Of a DNA stretch of 64,000 nucleotides, positions 7,493-15,713 are shown piece after piece. The stretch is taken from positions 1,364,001 through 1,428,000 of the forward strand of contig CAWFDX010000004.1 of NCBI GenBank assembly GCA_963814645.1, in the 5' to 3' direction. The notes beneath the pieces were generated by a model. It ran no database searches, had not been told where the DNA came from, and worked only from the letters and a program-made list of their open reading frames with translations. Numbering within the stretch: position 1 is the first letter of the stretch; each line of letters opens with the position of its first letter. This stretch comes from RYN-230 sp963814645 (lineage in GTDB: Bacteria; Actinomycetota; Actinomycetes; Streptosporangiales; Streptosporangiaceae). The position numbers and the translations under genes were made by a program.

Positions 7493-9889
7493 CCGGGTCG
7501 TCGGTAAGGACTGGCCCTGTTCGCTGTCCGCGCGCCACTGCCGCCGGTAGTACACCTGCTCGCGCCGGGTGATGACGGTCGGATTCCCGGAGGCGGGCGC
7601 CGGGTAGCGGGACGGCGGCGGGCGCCGCCGCTCGGGCGGAGTCCACTCCGGCTCCGGTGACAGGTCCGGTTCCGGCTCCGGTTCCCAGGTTGGAGTCGGC
7701 TCCTGGGCCGGCTCTGGCTCCTGGTTCCAGGAGGGCTCGGGTTCCCGGGTCGGTGGCGGTCCCCAGGACGGCTGCGGCTCGCGGGACAGGGCGGGCTCCC
7801 GGACCGGTTCCGGTTCCGGTTCCGGTTCCGGTTCCGGTTCCGGTTCCGGTTCCGGTTCCGGTTCCCAGGCTGGACTCGGCTCCTGGGCCGGCTCCCGATT
7901 CCAGGTGGGCTCCGGGTCCCGGGTCGGCGGGGGCCCCCAGGACGGCTGCGGTTCGCGGGACAGGGCGGGCTCCTGGACCGGCTCCGGTGCGGGGGACGGT
8001 GCCGGAGCCGGGGCTGGTTTCAGGGACGCTGCCACGTCTGGCGATGGCGCCAGTTCGTACGCTGTGGCCAGTTCGCGTGTAGCGGCCACTTCCGGCGTTT
8101 GGGCTGGTTCTGGCGTTAGAGCCGGTTCCTGCGCTGCGTCCAGTTCGTCCGATGCGGCCGGCTCCGGCGCTGCGGCGAGTTCCCGCGCGGAAGCCAGTTC
8201 CCGTGCGACGGCGCGCTGCCGCGCGGCGGCGAGTTCCCGCGATGCGGCCAGTGCCCACGCCGCGGCCGGCTCCCGCGCTGCGGCTGGCTTCCATGATGCG
8301 GTCGCCGTCGGCGACAGGGCTGGCATGGGCAACGTGGCCGGCTCCGGCGACAGGGCCCGTACCGGCGATGGGGTCGGCTCCAGTGGCGAGGCCAGACCCG
8401 GCGCGGGCCGCGCTTTCCCGCTGGAGCGCGGGCGCCGCAGCGGTGCCGCCGGCGGGCCGTCGGTGGCCGGTTCTTGGTCACGCTCCGGCAACCGGGCGCG
8501 GATGGTCGTTATGCCGAGCAGGAACACGATGCCGCCGCACCCGGTCAGCACTAACCAGGCTGGGCGGCTCGCCGTGACGAATTCCGTCCGTACCGGCCCG
8601 TGCAGGCCCGCGTTCAGCAGCGCGCCGCACACCGCGACGCCGAGCGCCTGGCCCATCTGGCGGCCGGCCGACGCGACGCCCGCGGCCAGGCCGGCCTTGC
8701 TGGACGGCATGGCCGAGACCGCGGCGTGGCTGATCTGTCCGTCAACCATGCCCAGGCCGATGCCGAACAGGGCGAACGCCGCGATGAGGTAGAGCTCCCC
8801 GGACGACACGGTGAGCCGGGACATCGCGATCATGCTCAGCATTAAGGCCAGGCCGCCCAGGGTCAGCGGCAGCCACAGACCGCGCCGGGCGGCCAGCCAG
8901 GCGGCGGGCAGCGGGCAGATGGCCATGGCCGCGGCGGCCGGCAGCATGTGCAGGCCGGCGTGCAGCGCCGAGAGGCCACGCGCTTCCTGCAGGTAGATCG
9001 TGCTCAGGAACAGGAAACCGCCCAGGCTGCCGAACGAGCAGATGGCGGTCAGCACGGCCCCGGTGAACGGCAGGTTGCGGAAGCTGCGCGGATCGATCAT
9101 CGGGTCCTTGCGGCGCAGCTCCCACCAGACCAGCACCAGCGCCGCAGCACCGGCCAGCCCGAACAGTGCGCGGATGCCCGGTTTGCTCCAGTCGCTATGG
9201 GCGCCCTCGATGATCGCGTAGATCAGCGAGCCGAGCATGACGATCACCAGTAGCTGGGCGACCAGGTCGAGCCGGCGCTTGACTTCCGCGCGGGATTCCG
9301 GGATGAACTTGGACACCAGGACGATGGCGATCAGCCCGACCGGAATGTTGACCCAGAAGATGCTCCGCCAGCCAACTGTGCTGGTCAGCACCCCGCCGAA
9401 GACCGGCCCGAGCGCCATGCTCACGCCGAACATAGTGACCCAGACGCCGAGCGCCCAGGCCCGCTCGGCGCGGCCCTTGAAGACGCTGGAAATTATGGAC
9501 ACCGCGACCGGGTTGAGCATCGACCCGCCGATCGCCTGCAGCACCCGGAACGCGATCAGCCAGCCCAGGCTAGGTGCGATGGAGCAGAGCGCCGAGCTGA
9601 CCGTGAACACCATCAGCCCGGACCGGAACACCTGGCGGCGGCCGAACCGGTCGGCGAAGGCGCCGGCCGACATGACCAGGCTGGCCAGCACCATCGTGTA
9701 ACCGTCGACGATCCACTGCAGCCCGGACACGGACGCGCCGAGGCCGCGGGAGATCGTGGGCAGCGCCACGTTCACGATCGTGTTGTCCAGGCCAACGATG
9801 AACAGGCTGAGGCAGCAGATGACCAGGACGATCATGCGCCGCGGGGCGCCGTCCTCGGCCGCGGGCGCATCCCGTTTTGGCTGTGTCAT
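7436..9889 (-). CDS. DHA2-family (EmrB/QacA) MFS drug exporter with long Glu/Pro-rich tail
   Basis: The first about 465 residues form a 14-helix major facilitator of the DHA2 drug:H+ antiporter group. It opens at LVICCLSLFIVGLDNTIVNV (family motif LDxTIVNVALP), with WIVDGYTMVLASLVMSAG and motif A GAFADRFGRR. Members export drugs, dyes or metabolites. The C-terminal about 350 residues are unusual: a stretch of alternating REL/AEL-type repeats, then two imperfect copies of a segment containing REPALSREPQPSWGPPPTR, separated by an (EP)n run, then a basic end (RRRPPPSRYP). The tail is expected to be cytosolic and disordered. No regulator is adjacent. Confidence 0.9.
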   Translation of the reverse strand: MTQPKRDAPAAEDGAPRRMIVLVICCLSLFIVGLDNTIVNVALPTISRGLGASVSGLQWIVDGYTMVLASLVMSAGAFADRFGRRQVFRSGLMVFTVSSALCSIAPSLGWLIAFRVLQAIGGSMLNPVAVSIISSVFKGRAERAWALGVWVTMFGVSMALGPVFGGVLTSTVGWRSIFWVNIPVGLIAIVLVSKFIPESRAEVKRRLDLVAQLLVIVMLGSLIYAIIEGAHSDWSKPGIRALFGLAGAAALVLVWWELRRKDPMIDPRSFRNLPFTGAVLTAICSFGSLGGFLFLSTIYLQEARGLSALHAGLHMLPAAAAMAICPLPAAWLAARRGLWLPLTLGGLALMLSMIAMSRLTVSSGELYLIAAFALFGIGLGMVDGQISHAAVSAMPSSKAGLAAGVASAGRQMGQALGVAVCGALLNAGLHGPVRTEFVTASRPAWLVLTGCGGIVFLLGITTIRARLPERDQEPATDGPPAAPLRRPRSSGKARPAPGLASPLEPTPSPVRALSPEPATLPMPALSPTATASWKPAAAREPAAAWALAASRELAAARQRAVARELASARELAAAPEPAASDELDAAQEPALTPEPAQTPEVAATRELATAYELAPSPDVAASLKPAPAPAPSPAPEPVQEPALSREPQPSWGPPPTRDPEPTWNREPAQEPSPAWEPEPEPEPEPEPEPEPEPEPVREPALSREPQPSWGPPPTREPEPSWNQEPEPAQEPTPTWEPEPEPDLSPEPEWTPPERRRPPPSRYPAPASGNPTVITRREQVYYRRQWRADSEQGQSLPTTRLPVAEAVEEATEHATLAR
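7681..7987. repeat. Direct repeat and (CGGTTC)n tract in the exporter tail
   Basis: Two imperfect direct copies of about 125 bp (roughly 7681-7812 and 7861-7987) encode the duplicated REPALSREPQPSW...WEPEP segments. Between them lies a run of about ten CGGTTC hexamers (about 7805-7865) encoding alternating Glu-Pro. The hexamer keeps frame, so slippage changes tail length without breaking the protein. Confidence 0.9.
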
Positions 9890-10193
9890 AGCTGACCCAG
9901 GTCACGCACATGATCCGTTGGCAATGCCACGGACGTCCCCCCAGTTCTGCCGCAATCGATTGATTCCGCGAAGCCACCGATGCACCCGGCGAACCGTGAT
10001 TTCCCCCGTCCTGGAGAGCCAGCCGTCCCCACATCGGCCATGCTCGGCACGCGCTGCTCGGTGCCGGCGCTCAATTCCTAGATCCAAGACAGTAACCTGC
10101 GCAGCCGCGCCGCGGCTGGAGAGTTACAAAACCGGATGATCGGTGGCATCGCCACCCGGGGCTGTCCGGGCTCAGCGTGGCCCTGGGCGCGGG

Positions 10194-10922
10194 CTACGGG
10201 TACTCGTCGTGGCGGTGCAGCCACATCTCGGGCGGGTCGCCCTCGTTGCGGCCGAGCGGGCTGCGGTCCAGGAAGCCGTAGTAGCCCATCATGAACTCCA
10301 GCCCGCGCGCAGTGGTCGAGTAGGTCAGGTAGACCGTCCCGGCGTCCAGCGCATAACTGCTCATGACCGGCATCTCCGACAGGTAAGCCGCGGGCTCGGT
10401 ACCGCAGTCATCGGCCAGCCGGGTGACGACCGGTGGGACACCACCGGCCAGAGCGGTCCTGGTCACCTCCTCCGGGCGGGAGACCTCCAGGTCGAAGTTG
10501 TAGTCGGTGCCGTAGGAGGAGACCCACGGGAACGTCCAGCCCATCCGCTGCCGGTAGCCCAGCAGCTTGTCCAGCGGCGCCCGGGAGATAGCGGTGAACG
10601 TCACGCCGCGTGCGTTCAGGTGCGCGACCGCGCCGTTGAACGTGTCCGCCGCCGAGGAACAGACCGGGCAGCCTGCGGCGAAGGCGGGCCCGAACATGAA
10701 GTGGTAGACGAGCAGCTGCGAACGGCCGGCGAACAGCTCGGCCAGCGTCCGGGGCCCGTGCTCGGTGTCGAAGCGGTACTCCTTCTCCACCGGCACCCAG
10801 GGCAGGTCGCGCCGCTGCTCGGCGAGCTGATCACCACGCCTGGTCAGTTCCTTCTCCGCCACGAGCAGCTGATTGCGCGCGGCCAGCCACTCCTCGCGGG
10901 TAACCGTCTTGTGCTGCGCCAT
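10194..10922 (-). CDS. DUF899 family thioredoxin-fold protein
   Basis: A 242-residue protein of the DUF899 family, thioredoxin-like proteins of unknown function. It begins MAQHKTVTREEWLAARNQLL and has the family core RTLAELFAGRSQLLVYHFMF, then AAGCPVCSSAADTFNGAV with a CPVC pair in the position of a redox site. The C-terminal GYYGFLDRSPLGRNE is also typical. It is probably cytoplasmic. It is divergent from the APH-like kinase, with about 60 bp between starts containing two direct CCGGCTAA octamers, a possible operator. Confidence 0.9.
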   Translation of the reverse strand: MAQHKTVTREEWLAARNQLLVAEKELTRRGDQLAEQRRDLPWVPVEKEYRFDTEHGPRTLAELFAGRSQLLVYHFMFGPAFAAGCPVCSSAADTFNGAVAHLNARGVTFTAISRAPLDKLLGYRQRMGWTFPWVSSYGTDYNFDLEVSRPEEVTRTALAGGVPPVVTRLADDCGTEPAAYLSEMPVMSSYALDAGTVYLTYSTTARGLEFMMGYYGFLDRSPLGRNEGDPPEMWLHRHDEYP

Positions 10923-10984
10923 CTGGTATCTCCTTCACTGCGTCTCCGGCTAAGTAGACACCGGCTAACCGACAGACTGGGCGG

Positions 10985-11890
10985 GTGGACATGCACGCTG
11001 ACCAGCTGGCCATCTCGGTGCTAACAGTTCGCGTGCTGGTGGACGAGCAGTTCCCGGCGTGGCGCGGCCTGCGCATTACGGCACTGCGGGCGCCCGGGAC
11101 GGTCAACGCCATCTTCCGGATCGGCGACCAGTTGGCCGCCCGGTTCCCCCTGCAGCCTGGGTCGCCCGGGGCGGTGCGCAGCGGGCTGGAGCGCGAGGCA
11201 GCCGCCGCCCGCGAACTGGCCGGGCACACCCGGTTCCGCACGCCCGAGCCGGTCGCCCTAGGCGAGCCGGGCGCGGGCTACCCGCTGCCGTGGTCGGTGC
11301 AGACCTGGCTGCCTGGGGTGTCCGCCACCGATGACGACCCGGGGGAGTCCGCTGGGTTCGCCCGTGACCTGGCCGAGTTCATCGCTGGGGTGCGTGCGAT
11401 AGACACCCGGGGCCGGACGTTCAGCGGGTCCGGCCGTGGCGGCGACCTGCGCGCTCATGACGCCTGGATGGAGACGTGCTTCGTGCGCAGCGAGCCGCTG
11501 CTGGACGTGCCGCGACTGCGCCGGATGTGGCAGGTGCTCCGGGACCTGCCACGTGGCCCGGGCCCGGACGTGATGAACCATGGCGATCTGATCCCGGGCA
11601 ACGTGCTGGTGTCCGGCGGTCGGCTGGCCGGGATCCTCGACGTCGGCGGGCTGGGGCCGGCCGATCCGGCGCTGGATCTGGTGGCCGCCTGGCACCTGCT
11701 CGGCACCGGCCCGCGGCAGGTGCTCCGCGACGAGCTCGGCAGCGGTGAGCTGGCCTGGGCGCGCGGCCAGGCCTGGGCGTTCGAACAGGCGATGGGGCTG
11801 GTGTGGTACTACGCTGAGAGCAACCCGGTGATGAGCCTGCTCGGCCGGCGCACGCTGCGGCGCCTTGAGCAGGCCTGGACCGCGCAATAG
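10985..11890 (+). CDS. Aminoglycoside phosphotransferase (APH)-family kinase
   Basis: A 301-residue APH/choline-kinase fold protein. The catalytic loop reads VMNHGDLIPGNVLVSGG (around residues 196-212; HGD and N are the Brenner motif). The DFG-equivalent is ILDVGGLGPADPALDLVAAW. The start is GTG, giving MDMHADQLAISVLTVRVLVDEQFP, which fits related small-molecule kinases. Such proteins phosphorylate antibiotics, sugars or amino compounds; the substrate here is unknown. No resistance gene cluster surrounds it. Confidence 0.88.
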   Translation: MDMHADQLAISVLTVRVLVDEQFPAWRGLRITALRAPGTVNAIFRIGDQLAARFPLQPGSPGAVRSGLEREAAAARELAGHTRFRTPEPVALGEPGAGYPLPWSVQTWLPGVSATDDDPGESAGFARDLAEFIAGVRAIDTRGRTFSGSGRGGDLRAHDAWMETCFVRSEPLLDVPRLRRMWQVLRDLPRGPGPDVMNHGDLIPGNVLVSGGRLAGILDVGGLGPADPALDLVAAWHLLGTGPRQVLRDELGSGELAWARGQAWAFEQAMGLVWYYAESNPVMSLLGRRTLRRLEQAWTAQ

Positions 11891-11894
11891 CGCT

Positions 11895-12365
11895 TTACCA
11901 GCTGAGTACCGCGCAGGAAGCCACCGGCTGCGTCATCCCGGTCGGTTCGATAATCGTGCGGGACTGGCCGAGGTTGAGCGTGATGCCAGCACCATGGCCC
12001 AGGTCGTTGGCATGCTGCTGCGCGTAGACGGTATTGCTGTAGTCGCGCAATTCCACGGTCAGATCATAAATCGTGATGACGCGATTTCCGATATTGGTGA
12101 GCGTCACCTGGTAAGCGCTGTACGGCGTCCCGTGCGGCGCGGTCTGTGTCACGCCGTGCACCGTGCGCTGGTTGGTAGAGCCGCCGATGCACGAGGTGGC
12201 GAGGTTGGTGGAGGTGATGTGCTCGGCGCGCGCCTGCAGCTGTGCGGAGTCTGTTATGTGGTGTTTCGTAAATCCGAACATCGCATCGAGCAAAAGGAAA
12301 ACTGCGGCCAGCGAGACCAGTATGTCGGCTAGCCGGAAAAGGATGCGTTGGTGCCGGATATACAT
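11895..12365 (-). CDS. Hypothetical single-pass membrane protein, lower GC
   Basis: A 156-residue protein with one N-terminal transmembrane helix (ILVSLAAVFLLLDAMFGF) after a short basic start (MYIRHQRILFRLAD) and an extracytoplasmic domain rich in Thr, Asn and Ser, with two cysteines (TSCIGG and ASCAVLSW). The sequence YQVTLTNIGNRVITIYDLTVELRD suggests an immunoglobulin-like beta-sandwich. I do not recognise a family. Its base composition and that of its upstream region are clearly less GC-rich than the surroundings, suggesting recent acquisition. Confidence 0.7.
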   Translation of the reverse strand: MYIRHQRILFRLADILVSLAAVFLLLDAMFGFTKHHITDSAQLQARAEHITSTNLATSCIGGSTNQRTVHGVTQTAPHGTPYSAYQVTLTNIGNRVITIYDLTVELRDYSNTVYAQQHANDLGHGAGITLNLGQSRTIIEPTGMTQPVASCAVLSW

Positions 12366-12392
12366 GATTGCTTTCTGCCGGGGAAGACAGAA

Positions 12393-12409
12393 TTAGTATA
12401 TCATACTAA
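12393..12409. promoter_or_regulatory. AT-rich inverted repeat upstream of the membrane protein
   Basis: TTAGTAT-ATC-ATACTAA, perfect 7-bp arms with a 3-base centre, about 28 bp upstream of the start codon on the minus strand. It lies in an AT-rich island (12370-12450) that stands out in this genome. It could be a repressor site overlapping the promoter. Confidence 0.5.
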
Positions 12410-12452
12410 GTAGTTTCGTGTTTTGCTAAACATGCCGCGGTAAACAATTAAT

Positions 12453-12486
12453 GGCGCGGCCTGGCGGTTAATCGCCAGGCCGCGCC
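12453..12486 (-). terminator. Rho-independent terminator
   Basis: A perfect 14-bp inverted repeat (12453-12466 and 12473-12486) with a 6-base loop. On the minus strand the stem is followed by ATTAATTGTTTA, giving a U-rich tail. It lies about 30 bp after the stop of the phosphatase remnant and terminates that transcript before the next gene. Confidence 0.85.
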
Positions 12487-12515
12487 ACAGGTTAGCGAGA
12501 ACTATTGCCGGGGGG

Positions 12516-13248
12516 TCAGCCAGGCACCAGAATCCGCGCGCGCTGGCCGGTGCCGCGCAGCCCGCCGTCCCGGCGGCACTTGCTCATCGTGAAGCTGTCG
12601 AACAGGACGGGAGCGGGGTACGGCGTCGCCGTGGTGGCGGCCGGGGTGTGGTAGAAGTTCACGCTGATCGAGGTCTGCCCGCCGGGGCGGTCGCCCGGGT
12701 CGGGGTCGAACGTGGCGATGCCCCAGGGGGTGCACGGTGTCCGGGTCGCGCACCGCGGACCAGGTGCCGATCTCAGAGCCGGAAGCGACCGCCGTGAAGC
12801 GGAACGGCACCCGGCCCCGCGGCGCGGTGCTGAACGCGCCCTGCACCGGGGTGGTGCCGTCGGCCAGCACCTCATAGATGTAGGTGGTGTCCGGGGCCAG
12901 CCGGGTGGCCCGGGCGTGCTGGCAGATCGTCTCGATCCCGTTGATCCCGTCAACGTAGGAGCGGGTTTCGGCGGGGATATCCAGGCCCCAGCCGCCGCGG
13001 GGCGTGCCCAGCCGCAGCCGCGGCCGGGACACCGAGGTGCCGGTGTGCCAGGAGACCGTCATCTCGGCGGCCGCGTCGGCGCCGTACTGCAGATGGATCT
13101 GGTCCGCGACGGACGCATCGGTCGCGCCCGGCTGCTTCCAGAGACTGGTTGAGGCCCAGGCCCTGAACCCGATGAGACTGCTCGCGGTGGCGGCCGCGCC
13201 GGTGGCGGCCGCGGCCCTCAGGAAGGATCGACGCATTAACTGAGTCAC
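12516..13248 (-). pseudogene. Purple acid phosphatase remnant lacking its catalytic domain
   Basis: The start (GTG 13248, GAGGGAG upstream) leads to a twin-arginine signal (MRRSFLRAAAATG...) and an N-terminal purple acid phosphatase Fn3-like domain (AAEMTVSWHTGTSVSRPRLR, TRLAPDTTYIYEV, PFRFTAVA). In intact relatives the metallophosphatase domain of several hundred residues begins here. Instead the sequence jumps to the family's C-terminal part (GTWSAVRDPDTVHP, then WGIATFDPDPG and SISVNFYHTP). That last part is in another frame: removing one C from the CCCCC run near 12727 restores WGIATF. All metal ligands are missing, so this is a pseudogene by internal deletion plus a frameshift. Confidence 0.82.
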
Positions 13249-13347
13249 CGTGCTCCCTCGACGTGCTGGTGGCGCACCGAGCTTCACAGGCCAGGAAGGA
13301 CCGGATTCGTCGGCCAGGTGAAGGGGGCACGACTTTCCGGTTACGCG

Positions 13348-14379
13348 CTAGCGGCGACGGGATGCGGGGTCAAGCGACGCGGTCCGCCACATGTTGTCGG
13401 CGATGTTGACGGTGTGCGCGGGCGGCACGATCTCATCGATCCGGTCGAGGATGTCGTTGCTCAACACGACGCCGTCGGCAGCCAGGTAGGACTCCAGGTG
13501 ACCCATCGTGCGCGGGCCGACGATCGCGGCGGTGACCGCAGGATGCTGGGTGACGAACGCGATGGCCAGCTGGACCAGGGTCAGCCCGGCCTGGTCGGCG
13601 AGCGCGCCGAGGGCGTCCGCGGCGTCGAGCTTGGCTGCGTTGGCCGGGTTGGTGCTGTCGTAGACCCCGGGGAAGAGTTGCCCGCGGGCGGCCGAGGTGG
13701 GCCCGCTGATCCGCGCGCCCTTGCGGTAGCGGCCGGACAGCCAGCCGCCGGCCAGCGGGCTGTAGACCAGCACGCCCAGGCCGTAGCGCAGGCAGGCCGG
13801 CAGCACGTCGTGCTCGATGGCACGGGTCAGCAGCGAGTAGGGCGGCTGCTCCGTGCGGAAGCGCTCGCGGCCCCGGCGCTCGGCGATCCACTGCGCCTCG
13901 ACGATCTCGGACGCGGGGACATTGGACGCGCCGAAGGACCGGATCTTCCCCGCGTGGACCAGGTCAGACAGTGCGCCTAGGGTCTCGTCAACATCAGTGG
14001 CCGGATCGAGGCGGTGGATCTGGTACAGGTCGATCCAGTCGGTGCCGAGCCGACGCAGCGAGCCCTCGACCGCCTGGGTTATCCACCGCCGGGACGTGCC
14101 CCGCTGGTTGGGGTCCCGGCCAAACGGCAGGCCAGCCTTGGTGGCGAGCACCACATTGTCGCGCCGGCCGTTGGCCAGCGCCTGCCCGACGATCTGCTCC
14201 GACTCGCCGGTGGAGTAGACGTCGGCAGTGTCGATGAAGTTGATCCCGGCATCGAGCGCACGGTGGATGATCTTGACTGAGTCGTCGTGGTCGGGGTTGC
14301 CGGCGGCGCCGAACATCATCGCCCCGAGGCACAGTTGGCTGACTGACATGCCGCTGCGGCCCAATGGCCGGTATTCCAT
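13348..14379 (-). CDS. Aldo/keto reductase
   Basis: A 343-residue NADPH-dependent aldo/keto reductase (TIM barrel). It begins MEYRPLGRSGMSVSQLCLG. The tetrad is visible: D and Y in FIDTADVYSTGESEQIVG, K in ATKAGLPFG and H in LYQIHRLDP. The cofactor site is in AAIVGPRTMGHLES. It is closest to the YajO/Tas-like branch that reduces aldehydes and ketones. It is transcribed away from the adjacent TetR gene across a 116-bp region with two palindromic operators, so TetR control is likely. Confidence 0.93.
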   Translation of the reverse strand: MEYRPLGRSGMSVSQLCLGAMMFGAAGNPDHDDSVKIIHRALDAGINFIDTADVYSTGESEQIVGQALANGRRDNVVLATKAGLPFGRDPNQRGTSRRWITQAVEGSLRRLGTDWIDLYQIHRLDPATDVDETLGALSDLVHAGKIRSFGASNVPASEIVEAQWIAERRGRERFRTEQPPYSLLTRAIEHDVLPACLRYGLGVLVYSPLAGGWLSGRYRKGARISGPTSAARGQLFPGVYDSTNPANAAKLDAADALGALADQAGLTLVQLAIAFVTQHPAVTAAIVGPRTMGHLESYLAADGVVLSNDILDRIDEIVPPAHTVNIADNMWRTASLDPASRRR

Positions 14380-14443
14380 GGCGGACTCCTCGCGTCGCCG
14401 CGACTCAGCCGCGGCAGGTGGGTAGGATCTGCTCTGAACAGAA

Positions 14444-14483
14444 ACGGATAGCCTGTCCGTTCACTGTATCGGATAGCCTATCC
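14444..14483. promoter_or_regulatory. Two palindromic TetR operators
   Basis: Site 1 (14444-14460) is ACGGATAGCCTGTCCGT, with one mismatched pair. Site 2 (14471-14483) is GGATAGCCTATCC, a perfect palindrome about a central C. Their centres are 25 bp apart and the second lies 13 bp before the TetR start codon. Placement between divergent reductase and regulator genes is classic for TetR autoregulation. Confidence 0.8.
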
Positions 14484-14495
14484 ACTTAGGAAGCC

Positions 14496-15077
14496 ATGAC
14501 CGCGGGCCAGGAGCGAGCACCCGCCAAACGGGCCGACGCCGAGCGCAATCGGGACAAGATCCTCGCGGCGGCCCGGGCCGCGTTCGCGGAACCCGGCGCG
14601 CAGGTGTCGATGGCCGAGGTAGCGCGGCGGGCCGGTGTGGGCATGGCGACGCTCTACCGCAACTTCCCGGGGCGGCGGGAGTTGCTGGAAGCCCTCTACA
14701 CCGACGAGGTCAACGCGATCTGCGCAGCCGCCGGGGACGCGGTGGGCGGCACGCCCGGCGAGATCCTCGAGGCCTGGCTGTACCAGTTCGCCGCGTTCTT
14801 CACCAGCAAGCACCACATCGCGGGCGAACTGCTGGCGGACAGTGATAACAGCAACAGGAACGCCATCTTCAGCCAGAGCCGGGCGCGGGTGCTGGCGGCC
14901 GGGCGGCCGCTGCTCGCCGCGGCACAGCGCAGCCACGAGGTCCGCGACGACCTGACCCTGGAACAGATCCTCGACATGGTCATTGCCATCGCGGCGATCA
15001 ACGGCGGCCCCGGCTATTCCCGGCCAATCCTGCAGGCGGCGCTGGACGGCCTGCGGCTCGGCCAGCCGAGCGGCTGA
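14496..15077 (+). CDS. TetR/AcrR-family transcriptional regulator
   Basis: A 193-residue regulator. The N-terminal helix-turn-helix (about residues 15-65) reads RDKILAAARAAF...VSMAEVARRAGVGMATLYRNFP, the canonical TetR pattern. The C-terminal ligand domain (TEV..LEAWLYQFAAFFTSKHHIAGELL) resembles the SCO-type TetR_C_33 regulators. It is divergent from the aldo/keto reductase and has two palindromes directly upstream, so it probably represses both genes until an aldehyde-, ketone- or drug-like ligand binds. Confidence 0.92.
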   Translation: MTAGQERAPAKRADAERNRDKILAAARAAFAEPGAQVSMAEVARRAGVGMATLYRNFPGRRELLEALYTDEVNAICAAAGDAVGGTPGEILEAWLYQFAAFFTSKHHIAGELLADSDNSNRNAIFSQSRARVLAAGRPLLAAAQRSHEVRDDLTLEQILDMVIAIAAINGGPGYSRPILQAALDGLRLGQPSG

Positions 15078-15098
15078 CCCGGCAGCGCGGCCACCGTG

Positions 15099-15300
15099 AC
15101 TGGCCGGGCAGGGACCGCAGTGGGCCGGGCAGGCACCGCAGTGGGCTGGGCAGCACTTCGGTCGGCCGGGCGGGGGTCGCGGCTGACCGCCCGGCGACCA
15201 CAGTCGGCCGGGCGGGAGCCGCGGCTGGCCGGGCGGCGACCACAGCCGACGGGCAGGGGCCGCAGTCGGCCGGGCGGCGGCTGCGGCTGGCCGGGCAGCC
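15099..15300. repeat. About ten imperfect tandem copies of a 21-bp GC-rich unit
   Basis: A minisatellite between TetR and DUF1707. Units follow a pattern like TSGGCCGGGCGGGRRCCGCGG and diverge by several bases. The 21-bp period keeps frame, so heptapeptide-repeat frames are open on both strands (for example AARPAAAPARP on the minus strand), but no start or ribosome binding site convincingly supports translation. Confidence 0.8.
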
Positions 15301-15303
15301 GCC

Positions 15304-15711
15304 TTAGCCGCCGGGCTCCGGCACGTAGTGGCGGCTCAGGTCGGCCGGGTCGATCCAGACCCGCATGATCGCTCGGGTGGACGGGTCGCGGAACCGCTCG
15401 GGGGTCGGCACCCAGCTGGCGTCCGGCTCGGCCCGCTGCGCGTGCCGCCGCCGCTGCCCAGGCCGGCTGGCCCGGGCAGCGGCCGGCCCGGCTGGCCCGC
15501 CGCTCAGCAGCGGAAGGTCGGTCACCGCCGCCGCGGCCTGGTCGGCATAGGCCGCGGCCAGCACCACGCCGACCCGGCGGCTCATCTCGTCCAGGTCGAG
15601 GTGCCCGCGCGCGTAGTGCTCCCGGAGCAGGCTCAGCAGCCGCTCCCGGCCGGCCTCATCGAGCGCGGACCGCGGCCCCGGCGGTGGTGCGGGCGGGGGC
15701 GTCCCGGGCAT
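15304..15711 (-). CDS. DUF1707 domain protein
   Basis: A 135-residue protein with an N-terminal DUF1707 (SHOCT-like) domain at about residues 15-68: SALDEAGRERLLSLLREHYA, GHLDLDEMSRRVG and AAVTDLPLL. The remainder is a basic linker and a C-terminal WVPTPERF...YVPEPGG segment with no recognised domain. There is no membrane helix, unlike many DUF1707 proteins. The function is unknown. Its start lies a few bases downstream of the YbjQ gene's stop, so the two are probably cotranscribed. Confidence 0.8.
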   Translation of the reverse strand: MPGTPPPAPPPGPRSALDEAGRERLLSLLREHYARGHLDLDEMSRRVGVVLAAAYADQAAAAVTDLPLLSGGPAGPAAARASRPGQRRRHAQRAEPDASWVPTPERFRDPSTRAIMRVWIDPADLSRHYVPEPGG

Positions 15712-15713
15712 GG

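Noticed and set aside
10142..10156. GGTGGC-ATC-GCCACC stem as a terminator after DUF899
   Set aside because: Only six pairs in very GC-rich sequence and no T-run; too weak to call.
15099..15300. CRISPR array
   Set aside because: The repeats are contiguous 21-bp units without spacers, diverged, and there are no cas genes.
15096..15368. Small Arg/Gly-rich protein in the minisatellite
   Set aside because: The open frame is a by-product of the 21-bp period; no ribosome site or domain, and it overlaps the DUF1707 gene on the other strand.
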